6,041 nucleotides of DNA, taken from assembly GCA_036274675.1 (NCBI GenBank), contig DASUFE010000089.1, positions 1 to 6,041 on the forward strand, given 5' to 3'. Every line of letters starts with the position of its first letter. Position 1 is the stretch's first letter. The notes below the pieces were generated by a model. That model worked only from the letters and a program-made list of their open reading frames with translations. It had not been told where the DNA came from and searched no databases. The stretch comes from DASUFE01 sp036274675 (GTDB lineage Bacteria; Pseudomonadota; Gammaproteobacteria; HTCC5015). Positions 5,242 through 6,041 of the stretch are shown piece after piece. A program made the translations under genes and the position numbers.

Positions 5242-5285
5242 CCGGCTCTGCCGGCCCGAGAGCCGGCCCCGTGCATGGCCTTTTT
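5242..5285 (+). terminator. Probable terminator after prs
   Basis: CCGGCTCT (5242-5249) and AGAGCCGG (5259-5266) form a perfect 8-bp stem just after the prs stop. A smaller GGCC/GGCC pairing (5265-5268 with 5277-5280) abuts a T5 run (5281-5285). The strong stem is 14 nt from the T-run, so termination may be partial. Confidence 0.5.
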
Positions 5286-5302
5286 CATCAATCATTTTTA
5301 CC

Positions 5303-5323
5303 CAGGGCTCCGCCCAGGGCCCT
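5303..5323 (+). repeat. Hairpin between prs and rplY
   Basis: CAGGGC and GCCCTG can form a 6-bp stem. The region also contains a short direct repeat of CCCAGGG. There is no T-run immediately after it. It may be a secondary transcript-end barrier, or have no function. Confidence 0.3.
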
Positions 5324-5352
5324 GATTTCGCTGGATTCACGGTCTTTCCCGG

Positions 5353-5361
5353 TGCTATCAT
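5353..5361 (+). promoter_or_regulatory. Extended -10 promoter of rplY
   Basis: TGC-TATCAT is an extended -10 (TGn plus 5 of 6 of the hexamer), followed by the discriminator GCGCGCC. No good -35 lies at 16-18 bp, which extended -10 promoters can tolerate. The expected start is near 5368. Confidence 0.5.
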
Positions 5362-5367
5362 GCGCGC

Positions 5368-5502
5368 CCTTCCTCGGTCGCAGTGGAAGGTACGAGTCTG
5401 GGAATCTATGTTGCTGGCACTCCCGTGTCACGACTCAGAAACCCCGGACGGCTTCATCAGATGGAGCCAATTTAAACCCAATTAATTCAAGAGGTTACGC
5501 CA
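5368..5502 (+). promoter_or_regulatory. rplY: rplY 5' leader with hairpins and RBS
   Basis: The roughly 135-nt leader begins with a stem CCTTCC/GGAAGG (5368-5390). A longer stem can follow: GAGTC (5394-5398) with GACTC (5432-5436), and GGGA (5400-5403) with TCCC (5421-5424), separated by an uneven internal loop. The Shine-Dalgarno GAGGT (5491-5495) is 7 nt from the ATG, in an A/T-rich, probably open stretch. bL25 is known to autoregulate in E. coli. Whether this leader is its target is inference. Confidence 0.4.
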
Positions 5503-6041
5503 ATGGCAAAAGTCGACTTTACGCTGGATGCCGAAGTGCGTGCCGACAAGGGGAAAGGTGCGAGCCGCCGCCTGCGTCGGACGAACAAGGTACCGGCCAT
5601 TCTCTACGGCGCGGACAAGGAAGCGGCATCCCTGCTGCTGGACCACAACCAGGTGCTGCGCAGGCTGGAAAACGAAGCTTTCTATTCCCATATTCTCACC
5701 ATCAACATTAACGGCACTGCCCAGGAAGCGGTATTGCGCGACGTCCAGCGCCATCCCGCCAAACCTATGGTCATGCATATGGATTTCCAGCGCATCAGCC
5801 AGGATCGCGCCATCCGTGTGCACGTGCCGCTGCACTTCATCAATGAAGACAAGTGCGAGGGCGTCAAGACGGGAGGCGGCCTGATCAGCAAGGTGCTCTC
5901 CGAAGTCGAAGTCGAGTGCTTGCCGCGATATCTGCCGGAATTCATCGAAGTGGATATGGCTAAGGTGCAATTGGGCGAATCGCTGCATCTGTCCCAACTG
6001 CAATTATCCGAAGGCGTTAAACTGGTGGCGCTGGCTCATGG
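5503..6041 (+). CDS. rplY: Large ribosomal subunit protein bL25, CTC/TL5 long form, 3' end outside the window
   Basis: bL25 binds the loop E region of 5S rRNA in the central protuberance of the 50S subunit. About 179 residues are visible with no stop before the window edge. The N-terminal L25 domain starts MAKVDFTLDAEVRADKGKGASRRL-type and contains RRTNKVPAILYG (about 25-36). It runs to VLRDVQRHPAKPMVMHMDFQRI (about 77-98), after which the C-terminal TL5/CTC beta domain begins (VHVPLHFINEDK, then GLISKVLSEVEVECLPRYLPEFIEVD). This is the long form of about 200 or more residues, unlike the 94-residue E. coli protein. A good Shine-Dalgarno supports the ATG at 5503. The gene follows prs, as in many gammaproteobacteria, and pth would be expected next. 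Confidence 0.95.
   Translation, partial: MAKVDFTLDAEVRADKGKGASRRLRRTNKVPAILYGADKEAASLLLDHNQVLRRLENEAFYSHILTININGTAQEAVLRDVQRHPAKPMVMHMDFQRISQDRAIRVHVPLHFINEDKCEGVKTGGGLISKVLSEVEVECLPRYLPEFIEVDMAKVQLGESLHLSQLQLSEGVKLVALAH

Noticed and set aside
5271..5711. 146-residue plus frame between prs and rplY
   Set aside because: It overlaps rplY in another frame, lacks a ribosome site, and has composition of out-of-frame translation. The rplY start at 5503 is well supported.

Overview
This is a compact, co-oriented (+ strand) chromosomal segment of a non-enteric gammaproteobacterium. The order is TPR lipoprotein (LbcA-like), lolB, ispE, tRNA-Gln, prs, rplY. From memory this matches the Pseudomonas-type neighbourhood, where hemA lies upstream and pth and ychF downstream. 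The long two-domain (CTC/TL5-type) bL25 and the LbcA-like gene argue against an enteric. I cannot name the genus.

Layout. Bases 2-1606 hold the 3' part of the TPR gene, whose stop codon lies inside a Rho-independent terminator. After a short gap with a 14-bp palindrome comes lolB (1739-2362), overlapping ispE (2352-3203) by 11 bp. The end of ispE carries the promoter of a stable-RNA region. A tRNA-Gln(CTG) at 3212-3286 is followed by two 147-bp repeat units, then a degenerate spacer (3581-3749), a tRNA-Gln(TTG) at 3750-3824, and two more units of 148 and 150 bp. Next come a promoter region and prs (about 4302-5240), a terminator-like hairpin, a 260-bp leader region and the 5' part of rplY (5503 to the window edge).

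The notable part is 3287-4122. Each repeat unit ends with a copy of the last 19 nt of the upstream tRNA-Gln (T-arm 3' strand, acceptor 3' strand, G73 and CCA). Each starts with a 12-14 bp hairpin, then a segment complementary to that tRNA 3' end, and encloses three small hairpins. Two of these helices show compensatory changes between copies, which points to selected RNA structure. The plan recalls the E. coli tyrT (rtT RNA) repeats, which also carry a tRNA 3' end, but here the tRNA is Gln and the internal sequence looks unrelated.

How the genes relate. LbcA and LolB act at the outer membrane (lipoprotein protease adaptor and lipoprotein receptor). IspE is in the MEP isoprenoid pathway. Prs makes PRPP for nucleotides, His and Trp. 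The tRNAs and bL25 serve translation. The four putative promoters share G+C-only or nearly G+C-only discriminators, as expected for growth-rate-controlled genes.
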